Assembly (NCBI RefSeq): GCF_021134715.1
Contig: NC_060023.1
Span: 1,984,001-2,048,000 of the forward strand
Direction: 5' to 3'
Origin: Daphnia pulex
Lineage: Eukaryota > Arthropoda > Branchiopoda > Diplostraca > Daphniidae
DNA: 64,000 nucleotides
The notes beneath the pieces are model-generated. The model had not been told where the DNA came from, made no database searches, and was given only the letters and a program-made list of their open reading frames with translations. The first letter of the stretch is position 1; each line of letters starts with the position of its first letter. This document shows positions 1 to 11,765 of the stretch, one piece after another. The translations under genes were made by a program, and so were the position numbers.

Positions 1-651
1 AACTTTGCGGTAAAAAGTAAGTTCCATGTCTACGTGTTGGTTCAGCATGGATTCGCAAGTACGCAAGGTTCGAATAAATATTGCTTTATCTTTTTCTAGG
101 TCTCCTCGGAATAAAACAAAAGCATAATAGTAAAAAGCGGATGGGTAGCAGAAGCAGTCGTTTAATGTCATGAGTGGTTTCAACATGTCAGCTGCTGTTG
201 AGAGATTTGTTTTTTTCTTTTGTGTGGCCAGATATTTGGCCATGGCAACTGAACGGACCGGCGTCATCCAACTAATGTTGGCTGTTTTATTGTCAGGCAA
301 TTTGAATTCGCTTATGAAATCTTTGAATTCTTCCATGTAATAGGAAAAAGATAGTTCCAGCTGGTCAACCGTTTCGTCAAGCCAAAGAGCCCATTTGTCT
401 AGGATGCTATCGCATATGATTTTAATTTCCTGATCTTCGTGTTCTCGATATTTCAACTCATTCGTTGTACTGATGTAATCAACTGAAAAGTCCCCAAAAA
501 ATGTTTCTTCGTGTTCGATGTTTCTGGCATCGTCGTCGAAACGGGACATTCGTTGCGACTCTTGCCATTGACGCTCTATTTTCATACTCACAAATTTACC
601 AGCGCCCCACTTTTGTCCTCCTCTGGATGTTGAGTGTGCCAACTCGTCGCA
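1..651 (-). other. Open continuation of the SecA-like gene beyond its TAG, running off the window
   Basis: The minus-strand frame of the SecA-like gene stays open without another stop for 217 codons after the TAG at 654-652, up to base 1. The translation starts CDELAHSTSRGGQKWGAGKF and is protein-like (SMKIERQWQESQ, ADMLKPLMTLNDCF, FYYYAFVLFRGDLEKDKA). The helicase motif VI (QAMGRSARNG) sits only about 10 codons before the stop, and SecA-type proteins normally continue well beyond it. I infer that this is the original C-terminal part, separated by one nonsense codon. An intron hiding the stop is possible, but no good donor lies close upstream in the frame. Confidence 0.7.
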
Positions 652-3600
652 CTAGATGAATATTCCGCTGCCAGGAGCTCCATTTCTAGCTGAACGTCCC
701 ATTGCTTGCTCCTCAATCCGCTCATTTTTCGGTAAAAAGGTCAGACAAATGTGAAGCCCTCCGTTCTTTCTGAGTTTTTCGCTGATTTTTATGTTAGTCC
801 CTCGTCCGGCCAAATTGGTGGTAACGATGACGTGACCAACCTCCAGTGATTGACTTTCGAAAGCGAATTTCTCGAAGTCACGCGTGTAGCAATGGATGTT
901 ATCGGCATTGATTAATTCAGAACTTTTCAAGCTTTTGTGAATGAGGTTAACGGATTTGATGGAGTGACAAAATATGACGACGGAACGAGCCTCATGGCGA
1001 TCGGTAGTAAGAATTGTCTGCTCAGTTTCCTTGATGATGGTTTTCAACCAGGTTTCTTTTGATTTTAATACCTTCGGTGGTTTAAGATGAAAGCGTTTTT
1101 CGAAAGCTGTCGGAATGACGAAATAAAGGCATTTATAATTTCTCTCCATGAAGGTTCGATCGGTTTTAGTCCCCAGCGTACCGGACACTCCGGCTAGTTT
1201 TTCGTATTTCTTCATGTAGGTCGCGTTGGAAATAAAAATGGTTTTGAGACTTTGAAGTGTCAACTTGCAACCTTCCTTCAGCTGAATAAATTGATGAAGG
1301 GCTTCGTCCCACTGGGTTGAAATTTGGTCAGTCCCCGTGTCCGGATCGATGATAATTACTTGTGGATTAAGATCTGGACTTGTATCAGTTCGATCTTGGT
1401 CGACAACGTAGTCCTTGTCGATTTCTAGTTCCAGAGCATGAAAAGCGTTGTCTATCCAAGAGTTTAGGTGTCGATCGACGAAGGGCATCAAATGGTCGGG
1501 TATTCGGATGTGACGCTCGCGTTCTGCAACTTTGCGGAAATAAAAGGCGATCTTGGGGTTTAGATTTTCTTGATAATTGATTTTCTGGATTCCGTTTTTC
1601 ATTAACAGGTGCCCTTCTGCGTCGATGATTTTGTCTTCGATTAGATAGTTCCATAGTGCGTTCGTTTCTGATGGGTTGTCTTCTAATTGAGCGTGAATTG
1701 ATTTCAAATCTTCCTTGGTTATTGCCCCGTAGAGATCGTAAAGGACGGCCTTTTTAACAGACTCTTTCAGGATTGAATCATCTGTTTCGATGGAAGAAGT
1801 GCAAACTTTTTCCCAAATGAAAACGTAAACTGATTCTAGCGTCTCCATGCCCGGGATATCGTGCGACAGATAGAGAGTATTGTTGCCGCGGTCGAGCAGC
1901 ATGCAGTCTACTTCGTCAATAATAACAAGGTCCATCGTTCGATCACCTCGAATGTTATGATGGTAGAAGTAGTCCATCAGATAATCTCGCTGGAAGTTGG
2001 CCAGCTGTCCGTAGACGACGGTTGCATTGTAGGCTTTGGTTCGGTTGTGAACCGATTGACTGCAATTGTTTGCAACGCTAATATTGAAATATTCGTAGAG
2101 GTTACGCATGCCACCATCGGCCACGGATAAATTGGAATCGCGAAGGGCTAGCATGTCGTTACTGGTGATGACGTCAATTTTTTGGTTTTTGTTTTCTTTA
2201 TTTCGTGAAAGAGCAAATGCAATTGCAACTCCAGTGACGATGAGAGACTTGCCCTCGCCAGTTGATACTTGAGTCAACGTGGTTGTTCTTTTGTGTATTA
2301 GTAAAGTCGTCATAGCCACTCTCTGTGTGTCGCGTAGTTGGAATTTATGTTCATCACCTTTATTCGTACATATCTGCTGTACAGCGTAATCGTAAACGTA
2401 GAGAAACTCGACTACCGATTGGTCATTCAGTTCTAAACCAGTTGTCTGCCACTTGTTTATTAGTTTCTTTATTTTGCGTTCTTCTATATTTTCTGACTGT
2501 AATTTGGATTCTCCAACTTTAATTTTTATATCACTCAGCATTCTGGTGTATTTATTCTGCTTCAGTTGGTTTTCATTTATGATGTCATCCATCATTATTG
2601 ATATGATCTCTTCCACATTTCTTTGTGCAGGTTTTTGGTAGGGGTTGTTCTTGCCCGGATACAGATTATCGTGTAGTTTAGTTACAATTAACTTCAAGTC
2701 TTCCATTTCTTCAATCAATTCGTCACCAAATCCATTTCCTTCTTTAAATTCCAGTTCCAATAACATGTGGATGGCCTCTTTCTTTAGTTTTTTGTGCTCT
2801 TTTTCTTTCGGATCACTCGATAGTTGATCAAATTCCGTATGCCACATTTTGCTTTTCAGCTCGTAAATCCAACCAATTAACGGAAGTTCCTGGAGCTCTA
2901 AAAATTGACGCTTGTCAATAATCTTTGTATCGAATGTCGTTACTAGCAACCTCAACAGCGGCACAAATTTTTCTAGATCCAAAGCCGAATCGCTGTCTGT
3001 TTCCGCAATTTTATTTTTTATTGAAGCCACCCCAATTAACATTCGATCATCTATATCACATAGAAAACTAAGTGGTAACTTGCTTAAGTCTTCATCAATA
3101 CGAACCGTTGCCCGTCGATTGAAAAGTTCCAGCATTAAAAAACAGCATTTCCATTCTTGTGGGTGATATTTTTTGACGATACTTAAATAGAAGATTGGGC
3201 TAATGTTTCGGTTGTTGTATTCCAATACAGCCTCAGCCAAATAGCAAAGATCTTGTGCTAGTGCTATTGAATGATCATCCGTCATCTCTACATCGCCCTC
3301 TTCGTCTTCTTTTTCTGATGCTATTGGATGATCATCCGTCATCTCTACATCACCCTCTTCCTCTTCGTCGTCTTGTTTTGAATATTTCTTTAAACGTTGT
3401 AACAGCAATCGAAATAATTCGTCTGGAGTATCCCCATTTTCCGGGTTCAAGTTCTTGAGAGCGGTGATGACATCCTCGCTCGTGTGGTGTGTTTCTAGCC
3501 ACTCCATCAACATTTGAAAGGAATCTGTTTGGATGGGCTGAGACTCAAATAAATCACGATCAAGTGTTTTGCAGAATTTTTCTAATTTTAAATTAGCTTC

Positions 3601-6600
3601 TAGACGCTGCCATTCGCTAATTCCATCATACAAAATGAAGTGTTGGTTGTGTCTGCCAGAATTTAAAGTTACTTTGAATTTGAATGAATAAATTGATTCC
3701 TCTTCATAGACGTGAATTGTTAGACAGTGAATTTCTGCCAACATTTTCAATTCGGTCAAGTCCAGCGCACTGGAAGGTGACTCAACAAATTTTGCGTATT
3801 CCAGAAATAATTCCTCGGATTCGTCGTCTCCTTGCCAGTTGAATTTATCTTTTTCGTCACTCGTTAGTAAGGTGTAAGCGGCTTTTTTGCGGCAGGCGAC
3901 GGGGAAATCTGATTCATAGCTATTTATCATTCGCAAAACGAAGTGTTCGACGAAAGTCGAGATTTTGGTTTGATTTTCTCTATTCCGGATGAATTTGGCG
4001 AGACGCTGGCGAAGCGTATTCGTATTATTACACACATACAGCCCGTTTGAATTTACTCGTCCGAAAATACAGTGGAGGACGTTATTGACACCGCCAACCG
4101 TCGGCAGAACATCTAAACACCGAACATCGACGGGTGGTTCCGACCGGAAATCAACAGGGCGGCGTCCAATTATTCGTCCATGGGGCAAGGGAGGGGAAGT
4201 GTCAAGAGCATAGTTAACATCGTCGGTTTTCGTTTTCAATGCTGGTTTGACAAATTTTACAGACCCAATCTTTTCTAAACCCTGATGATATTGGGATAAC
4301 AGCTGATGAAGTTGAGCCTCCTTGTATTCCATTTGATCGATCAATTCATCGATGCTACTTGATTTGAATTCCAGCGGGTTGGATAACAACGTCTGGAATG
4401 ATTCCATCATTAGTTTCTTTTCATTTACTTGGGCTAGGTATTGAGTGAGATTTTCGCGAACGTTGGCCTTTTTCTTTACAGCTGCCAAGTGTAATGGCTG
4501 GACTTGGGCGAATTTCCGGTCATCACAAGGAACAATTGACGCATACATAGTCTTATTTAATTTAGCATAAAAATTGATCTTTGGGTCATATTCCTTTCTA
4601 GTAGGTTTCTCTTCAGTACATTCCATTTTCAATCTAACGTCATTATCAAAGCCTATGTAATTGCCTACCAAATTATCCTCTGCCGACTTCAGTGATGTGT
4701 CGAGGTTGTGAATGAATCCGACGTCACCGAACGGTATTCCCATAAAACCGTCGGTACCCGTTGCCTCGTAGACACCCATCCGTACAGCTGTTGCTTCGCG
4801 CTGATCCTTTCCGACGAATGGAACTTGGTGTCCTTTCAAAAACGTTTCTGGACCCCCCGTACATTCGAATTTGATGGTACCACCAAATCCACCTTCACCT
4901 GGCCCATGTTTGCTTCCTATTGGAATAAATGTGGTTAACTTGTAGCCGAAAATAATCATTTTGTAAAATTATAGTGTATGTATTACCTTGACAAAAAATG
5001 AGTGTTTGTCGTTTCGTCATTGAACGATAAAATGAAGCCGTGATCGTACTACCGTCTTTCGCTATGCCTTTGATGAAAAAACTATCAGTGTGATCGGCTT
5101 GGATATCTGTACCTTCTGTACGATTTTGTTTTGGGACGATCTTTTCTAGCGTTTCCAAAACGGCTTTCATTGCGTTCTCGGAATGAGGAATAGTGCCGTG
5201 TTCCTGTTTCTCTCCCTTGGTATCAAACGTCGACATGGAAGGAAAAACTTTTTCAAATTTTTCTTTGGACCATTTCTGAATTTCCCTGTCTGGCCCGATT
5301 TCAACATCGCCGCTGTTCAGCCTGTCACTTCCGTCACCACCGTCACACACTATCGTCCATCGTTCGGCGTTGATGATCTCGTCGTAAATGATGTGCACAT
5401 TTCCGCCGCTCTCACCCGCTTGATCAGTTCCAAGTCCCTCTATTTGAGAAAGCAGCTTCGAATTAACTTTGTTTCATTATTAGAATAATTATTGAAGAGA
5501 TAAACTCACCCGCCACTTTGTCATTGCCATTTTTGCCAGAGACATCCCATAAAACGTTATCGCGGTCGACATACAGATTGTGGGTGACGACGCTGACATT
5601 TATTCCGTGCCAGTCTTTTGATTCCAAATCGCAGTCGACGTGAACGGATGTCAATCCCACAATTTGGATTTCCTGTACACGGTCACTGGAATGATCGTGG
5701 TTAAGTTTCAACATTTCCTGTATAATTTTACTGATAAAAACGGTGGTCCCGTAAATGAAGATGATTTTTCTTCCGTCCTCGTCCTTGAGGTTGATTTCAG
5801 TTTTCATTGGTAACAAGAGTTTCTTGCAGAACTCTTTGGTCAACAACTGCAATCTCGGCGTCCACTCTTTTTCTGATTGCAGAAGATCAAAGCATTGAGG
5901 TAATTCCTTTTCTATGGCATTGCTACTAATTGCAATAATTTCCACCAACTTGTTGACAAAATCTTGCCCAGTTTGGTCCTCATTTTCCCATCCAGAAATG
6001 TTTTCTTCCAAAATTTTTTGTACCCTGATGTCTTCATCAGCGACTCGGAAGAGCTCGTTCAAAGCGAAAATGAAATTGAGGTTTTTCTCTCCGCTGGTTT
6101 CCTCTTTGGCGATGTCGTTCAGGCACCGGGAAAATATTTTCTCTGTGCACAAAGTCTTGAATTGTTTCAAATAGCTCGAAACCAGAATAACGAAACGGGG
6201 CATGGTACTAAACAGATCCCTCTGCTCAAGTATCAACTGAAGATATTGACACTTGAAATGTGGTGACTCATCTAATGGACCTCCGTCGCACCAATACTTC
6301 AGTCTTGATGTCGCTCCGTTGAGTTTCGAACGAATATCTTCGAAGCAGTTAATTGAATTCAATTCGTCCAAAATGACGGACATTTCCGTACTTATATCTG
6401 TTGCTTCATCCTCTAGGTATTGAAAAGCTCTTTTTAAACTCTCTCGCAACCACATTTCCAGTACGATTTTGACGTACTGCCTCTCCACCCAAGTTGCTTC
6501 CAAACAAAACAGGTCACGCTTCACTTTTGATTTAATGTGAGCAACGGCATAGCCGTATAACTTGGCAGAATCGCTAGACTGAATCCAGCTTTTAATCTCG

Positions 6601-6677
6601 TCGAGAACATCTTCAGCGGTGCTGCACGAGCCAGCGCTAGCTGGTGTAGAATTACTGTTTGCGTCTTCGATAGACAT
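652..6677 (-). CDS. SecA-type DEAD motor ATPase (animal SecA-like protein)
   Basis: Three exons by hand: 6677-5510, 5439-4987 and 4916-652, with GTGAGT and GTAATA donors, TAG acceptors and phase-1 junctions throughout, giving 1,961 residues before the TAG. The C-terminal third is a SecA-like ATPase: Walker A STGEGKS (about residues 1425-1431), DEVD box IIDEVDCMLLDRG, then VIVTTNLAGRGTN and QAMGRSARNG (motifs V and VI). This supports ATP-driven motor or helicase activity; in bacteria SecA moves preproteins through SecYEG, but the role of animal homologues is unknown to me. The first 540 residues are mostly helical and unrecognised. Around residues 811-981 there is a weak OTU-protease resemblance (GVNNVLHCIFG early, HNQHFILYDG late) with no cysteine at the expected place. 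Two near-identical acidic repeats (GDVEMTDDH) occur near residues 1062-1092. There is no signal peptide. The start has a TATA-like AATATAAG about 30 bp upstream. Confidence 0.85.
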
Positions 6678-8876
6678 TCTTGATTGTAAAGATTTTCCGG
6701 CTACTTATATTTCACATGTGCATTTCAAGGATCAAGACGAATTGCCTGAAAGAAGGTTAGATAAAATGCGATTTAAAATTGTATTCAGGGCTAGTGTGGA
6801 TATTCCTTTTTTTAAATATATTTCAAAAGAATCACTTGAAAAGTTATAAAAAGTTAAACTAGTCTAGTGGCGATTGACCTTGGTGACGTTTAAACAAAAT
6901 GCCAGACGAGCCGAACCCATAGCTTCCACTCAGCTAGCTATCATATACGGCCATGTCACGCATCAGTTACCAGTCCGGTGAAACCAGTTAGTTAGTATTT
7001 TCAATATTAAACTTACCAAAACTGTTCGTGATGAAATGGATGAATCAGTCTAATCGACAACCCAATCTCGTCAATACCAAAAGTATGACCGACCGTGATC
7101 GTTATTAACTGATAGCTTTTCCCACAAGTTCACAATTTTTTTATTTGTCGCAGTTATTGAGACACACCAGCTTCCTTTCTTGACTGCTGTTGGGACGTCA
7201 CTGTCCGTCTCTCGGGCTAAGCAGCTTTTTCTAATTTTTACGACTGCGATGGTGATGAAACCGACTCTAGCTCGAATTGCGGTTCCAACTGTGTAGAAAT
7301 CGTATCTAGAGACATTTATCCTTTTCTTTCCCCAGGCTTTTTCTACTCGCCATCAATCGCTGCATCAGCTTTTTTTTTCCTTCTCTTGTTTCTTGCTTTA
7401 TCATGGTAATTAAACCTCGCTGACGAAAAAAAAAAAAAAGGTTGTTCTGAGTTCTTTTGTCAATAAATGTTGTGGAAGGAAGATTGAAAGACTGTTCGGC
7501 TAACTGAACAAAGTTTGCCAGGATGGCATCCTTAAGTGGACATTCATAGCTGAAGGACATTTTCAAAATTTCGTCGTCGTAAATTTCAGCCGATTTTAGC
7601 TTTATTGACCGAATAAAGGGCGAAACTGTTAAAGGCCAGCAAGGACCTTGAATGCTAAATCGCTCCCTGATATAAAGCCAACTCAACCAAAAACAACAGA
7701 TTACAGTTGGAGTTCAGCAGTTTGGAAGTGTTTTTAGGCAACAGTCAACAGGAACTTGAACGAATTCTTTTAAAATACCATCGTTTGGTTGGGGTTTTCT
7801 CGTGCATCTTGATAAGGGCGGAGAAAATGAAAAAGTCTTTTACTGAGCTTTACAACCCCAACCAATTGAACTCGAGCTCTGGAGCGAAACCATTATGTTG
7901 TTAAATAAACTCCTAAATAAGTAAATAATTTTTTCTACTAACGACAAGTTTTTTTTATTTATTAAAAAAAAACAACAAAACAAAAATAATTACTTTATTA
8001 CTTTACTAAAAAGAAAATCTTTTTGCATGATAGATGTCGAGTCAGTTGGACAGTTTCGTGTTTCGTCGCGATTTTATCATTGGCCAATAAAGTTGATGGT
8101 AGTAATGCTAGATAGCATAAATCTGGTAAATATTTCCTGAAAAGTCTTAATTGGTTATCCAAGAATAATGCTTACATTTTTTAAAATATCATATTTTCAT
8201 TAGATAATGTGACAGACAATATAGAAATGCAGTCATACTAGGGCAGGCAAGAAATGGTTTCGGTAAACTGACTGAACTCCAATAGGGTTCTCCGGCTGAT
8301 CACGAACTCATTTATGGACGACTACAGATAAAGCCAGACAAGTCAAGCTATCGGATTCCAGATTTTTCCCACAATTACCTCGTTTATTTGGGCCTCACTT
8401 AGTGGTAAAACATTTTAACTTGTTGTTTGTTTAGTGAATTAATTTATTGAACAGGTTGTGCTGCCATTGATTGTCACAGGTGTTTTTCAAGGATCGGCGG
8501 TCGGCCATGAGTGATGTAGACACCGTTCCGGTAAACATGTGGTCATGCAGATGCAGTTTCTTTATATTTTCTGCCAGAAACCAATCTTTAAGCTGTCACT
8601 ACCTATAGGATTGATTCCTCCAAAATGTTTAAGTAAGACTTGTCTAATGTCTAAGAAAAAAGAAATATAATTACTGTTTTATTTTCTTTCTATTTCAGTT
8701 CGGTTTGATATGCTTATGCACAACCTGAAATCAGCCGCCGATGCAACGCTCTTATCATAATTGTTTTTAAAGCCCCAGAACGGAGATCCGGGAATTCATT
8801 TGTTCGTGACAGGAGAGTGACTGCCACTTGGAATCTGCAGCATTAGTATTTTCGCAACGGAGGACAACTACAAGAT
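6678..8876. other. Intergenic, no convincing gene
   Basis: AT-rich sequence with short frames only. A 126-codon minus-strand frame (7686-7306) contains a 13-bp A run and no recognisable domain. The shared upstream region of the SecA-like gene lies at 6678-7000. I see no RNA gene or repeat here. Confidence 0.5.
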
Positions 8877-9965
8877 ATGGAGCAGGTATCAGCACAATAT
8901 CAAACTCTGAAACATTTTGCAATGTGAATTAACAAGAATTTGTACTTTCATAACCAAGTCTACAGCAAACGCATTATAATCACCAAGCTCAAGAAGTGAT
9001 GACGACGAAATTGGAATTAGCAGAGCAAGAGGCCAACGATTTTACGACCATGAATCAACAAGGTAAAAGACGGGCAACGGGGCAAGAGAAATGGAAAATC
9101 AGGTAAGGAATAACGAGAAAGTCGGGAAACTCAGTTAAATGCAACTCAAACTTAATTAGACCTTGTGTCACAGTAGGGATTTATTGGGACTTGAGCTTCC
9201 CAATAACAAACGAATAGTTACCAAAATGTCACATTTGATTCAAATTTTACTGTAGAACCAGGAACCCCACTGATATACGTATAGCGTACACGTAACGTTT
9301 GAACATTACCTAGGGTAGTCCAGAAATGTCTTGAGCATTGATGGACCTCATGGAAATTTTTAATTTGACTCACATCGTGAAAGTCAAATGTCGATTAACT
9401 TTACCACGTATCTTACCATTATACCATCCAGGCATCCACCATGATTATACATTACATGGATTCATGTGTTAAAACGTCAACGTGCATGCGAGATGTATTA
9501 AAAAAAAAAAAAAAAAAAACACGAAAATAACGTATTCAAACCAGCAGGAGAAAATCGTATCATCTTTTTATTAGTGTCATCTTATATACCGCTTTTATTT
9601 TGTTATGAACTACTGACTGTAGATCAGCAATTTCTTTTCCGAAAATAACTCCAGCCTGCGATTTTCGCTAATCACTTTTAATTTTTAAATCAAGGTCGGA
9701 TTAACAATATCTGGGGTTAACGGTGCGGGCAATCAATGATTTATCTGTCTGTTGGTAGTCGAACAATTTTCATGCCACTGCAACATTTACTAATTATTAC
9801 AACTTAAGGGAATTTTTGATAATGCGAATATTTTCTATACTTTGTGTGCTGCTTTATTGATAGGGATTTTGAATATTTTGATTAGGATATGCCGTCATTT
9901 GCTATGAGGATGGAGCAGCCATGAGTTTCGAGACCCCACCGGACGTGAAGTTCATCAGATGGTGA
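8877..9965 (+). CDS. Tentative three-exon small protein of unknown function
   Basis: Exons 8877-8885, 8966-9062 and 9886-9965 join in frame through GT-AG introns (CAG|GTATCA to CTACAG; CAAG|GTAAAA to GATTAG) and give 61 residues starting MEQQTHYNHQAQEVMTTKLE and ending DVKFIRW. The last exon (YAVICYEDGAAMSFETPPDV) reads like genuine protein, and the middle exon is acidic and helical. I do not recognise the family. Another reading frame directly downstream (DEPTMEDDVIN, then stop) suggests the gene may be longer or the piece may be a frame-shifted duplicate. The first exon codes only three residues, so the start is weakly supported. Confidence 0.3.
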
Positions 9966-10516
9966 TGAACCTACGATGGAGGATGACGTAATCAACTAAT
10001 GGAGTTCACTCGAAGGTTAGAATCATTTTCCAGCTCTTTTGCTTTAATAATTTTTGCTGTTGCAAGAATGGACGTGTTGCATCCGTGAATAGTGATTTTG
10101 ACGAAATCTTTTTTTTTGTGGTTCTTATTGCCAATCGATAATACGACGCGCTGTAAGTGAATCACATTTTATTCTTGAGAAATTAACAGTATCTTTTGTA
10201 CGAAGTGTGATGGTAACCAGTGACGTAGTTGTCCATTTAGTCCAGTATTAACATTTTTACAATTTTTGAGAACTTATTGACCCAGATTCAGAAAAGAGGT
10301 TTCTAAAAAGGCTCAACTGTGTGCACATCATTAAATGAATACAGATTAATCATGTGTTTGAAATTTAGCTAAGGTTGCAGAGAAATATTTAAAAAATAGC
10401 CGACTGCTGTCCTTCAAACGGTTCGAAATGGAAGATTTATTCATTCACCGAAGAAACGAGTCAAATGACTCAGATGTCAATTGGTTAAAAAGTGAGTTTT
10501 AAGCCGTAACCATTTG

Positions 10517-10600
10517 GTATTCATTTTGATGTATTCATTTTGATGTATTCATTTTGATGTATTCATTTTGATGTATTCATTTTGATGTATTCATTTTGAT
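10517..10600 (+). repeat. 14-bp tandem array, six units
   Basis: Six perfect head-to-tail copies of GTATTCATTTTGAT. The mirror array in the right arm (22,347-22,388) has only three. The copy difference accounts exactly for the 42-bp shift in palindrome symmetry outside it. Confidence 0.95.
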
Positions 10601-10615
10601 ATTGGTTGTTGTAGA

Positions 10616-11030
10616 CCCATCCCCAGCGCCTTCTACCTGCAGAAGGAAAGGCCAGTTTTCCTTCACGCTCGAAGGTCACGGAGATCATTACGTAAAACGT
10701 TAGTTTTTCAAATTTGGTTATTTTAATGTTTTATCTATATTTTGTGTGCTGTAGAGGTTGGGTGCATGTCCTTCCCGCTCGAAGGTCACGGAGATCATTA
10801 CGTAAAACTTGTCATGCAGTGGTGTAAGAGGTTGGGTGAGAACGAGACGTGTTACATCCATTTTGTTTTGTTTTTAATATTGGTTATTGTAGACCCATCC
10901 CCAACAACGTCAACCTGCAGAAGGAAAGGCCAGTTTTCCTTCAATTGAAGGTCATGGAGATCATTACGTGTCATGCAATGGTGAAGAGGTTGGGTGCGAA
11001 CGACACGTGTTGCACCATTATCAAGCAGGT
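10616..11030 (+). promoter_or_regulatory. Repeated upstream boxes with AGGTCA half-sites
   Basis: Two word blocks recur: GACCCATCCCCA followed by CTGCAGAAGGAAAGGCCAGT (near 10,616 and 10,892), and GAAGGTCA(C/T)GGAGATCATTACGT (10,671, 10,781, 10,947). AGGTTGGGTG recurs as well (10,755; 10,830; 10,987). AAGGTCA is the half-site of monomer-binding nuclear receptors such as FTZ-F1, so molt-linked control of the downstream repeat-protein gene is possible; that is inference. The block lies just upstream of a TATA promoter. The mirror copy is at about 21,917-22,331. Confidence 0.5.
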
Positions 11031-11074
11031 AAAATAGCCGCAAGACTTAGGGGGTGAGGGTGAGAAAAAAATCG

Positions 11075-11109
11075 TATAAAAGGAGAGAGAAAATGCCACA
11101 GAAATCAGT
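11075..11109 (+). promoter_or_regulatory. TATA plus initiator core promoter
   Basis: TATAAAA at 11,075 and the arthropod initiator TCAGT at 11,105, 30 bp apart, followed by a 5' leader and ATGG|GTAAGT at 11,171. It would drive the first, decayed copy of the repeat-protein family. Confidence 0.65.
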
Positions 11110-11170
11110 CGAGTGAGGATCTCCGACACGGCAACAACTGCTCTCTTCGTTTTAATATCAGTTTGCAATC

Positions 11171-11352
11171 ATGGGTAAGTATTCAACTTTATATCGAGCC
11201 GTGAATCAATTCTATATTTTTTTTTAGTTGTATATGACCAGTTATGTTCGAAAACTAATTTACAAATCGTTGATTGTTTAGTTGATAATGGCGTTGGGTT
11301 GCTGTCGGGTGTTGTATCGTTGATGCCGAGCCCGAAAGAGAGAAGGCGATAG
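11171..11352 (+). pseudogene. Decayed copy 1 of the tyrosine-rich repeat-protein gene
   Basis: Mini-exon ATGG (11,171-11,174), GTAAGT donor, acceptor TTTAG at 11,281, then MVDNGVGLLSGVVSLMPS, which matches the signal peptide of the intact gene at 12,502 (MVNYGVLLLYVVSLMAGS). After 23 residues it runs into TAG. The sequence right after the signal peptide is a duplicated 5' leader (GATAGAAATCAATCGAGTG versus CACAGAAATCAGTCGAGTG), so an unequal deletion joined copy 1 to the leader of copy 2. Confidence 0.7.
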
Positions 11353-11699
11353 AAATCAATCGAGTGGGCATCTCTGACACGGCAACTGCACTCTTGGTGT
11401 TATTACCAGTTCTCAATCAGGGGTAAATATTTTGTATTTTTAAATGGAGTTTTATATCAATTTCTATTTCCTTTCTATGCATTAATATGTCCGATTATAT
11501 TGAACATTGTCTGGTAAACTATGCCGTCGTGCTGCACTACACACAACAACTGATGCTGCTCCGAGCTACTAAACCGAAGCCTCGAAGTATTATTCTTCCC
11601 CGAGCTACGCTACCAAAGCGCACAGGTGCTACACCAACGAGTCTCCCAAGTACTACTCTGCTCCCAGCTACTACACCGAGGTATCTGAGTATTAACCTC
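11353..11699 (+). pseudogene. Decayed copy 2 of the tyrosine-rich repeat-protein gene
   Basis: The leader is duplicated, but the mini-exon start ATGGGTAA has become AGGGGTAA and the acceptor CTAG has become CTGG. The repeat part survives in pieces (SPKYYSAPSYYTEVSEY then TAA) with an internal stop (GAGCTACTAAACC, serine-tyrosine-stop). It is a pseudogene of the same family as 12,502-13,097. Confidence 0.7.
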
Positions 11700-11765
11700 G
11701 TGTTGAAGAATCTAGTCAAGTTATTTGACGCAAGTTGCTTAATGGGAAAATTTCTTACATTTAGC

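Noticed and set aside
7306-7686. 126-codon minus-strand frame
   Set aside because: No recognisable domain, contains a run of F codons from a 13-bp A tract, and no partner exons.
10517-10600. CRISPR-like array
   Set aside because: The 14-bp units are contiguous with no spacers and the context is eukaryotic; it is a minisatellite.
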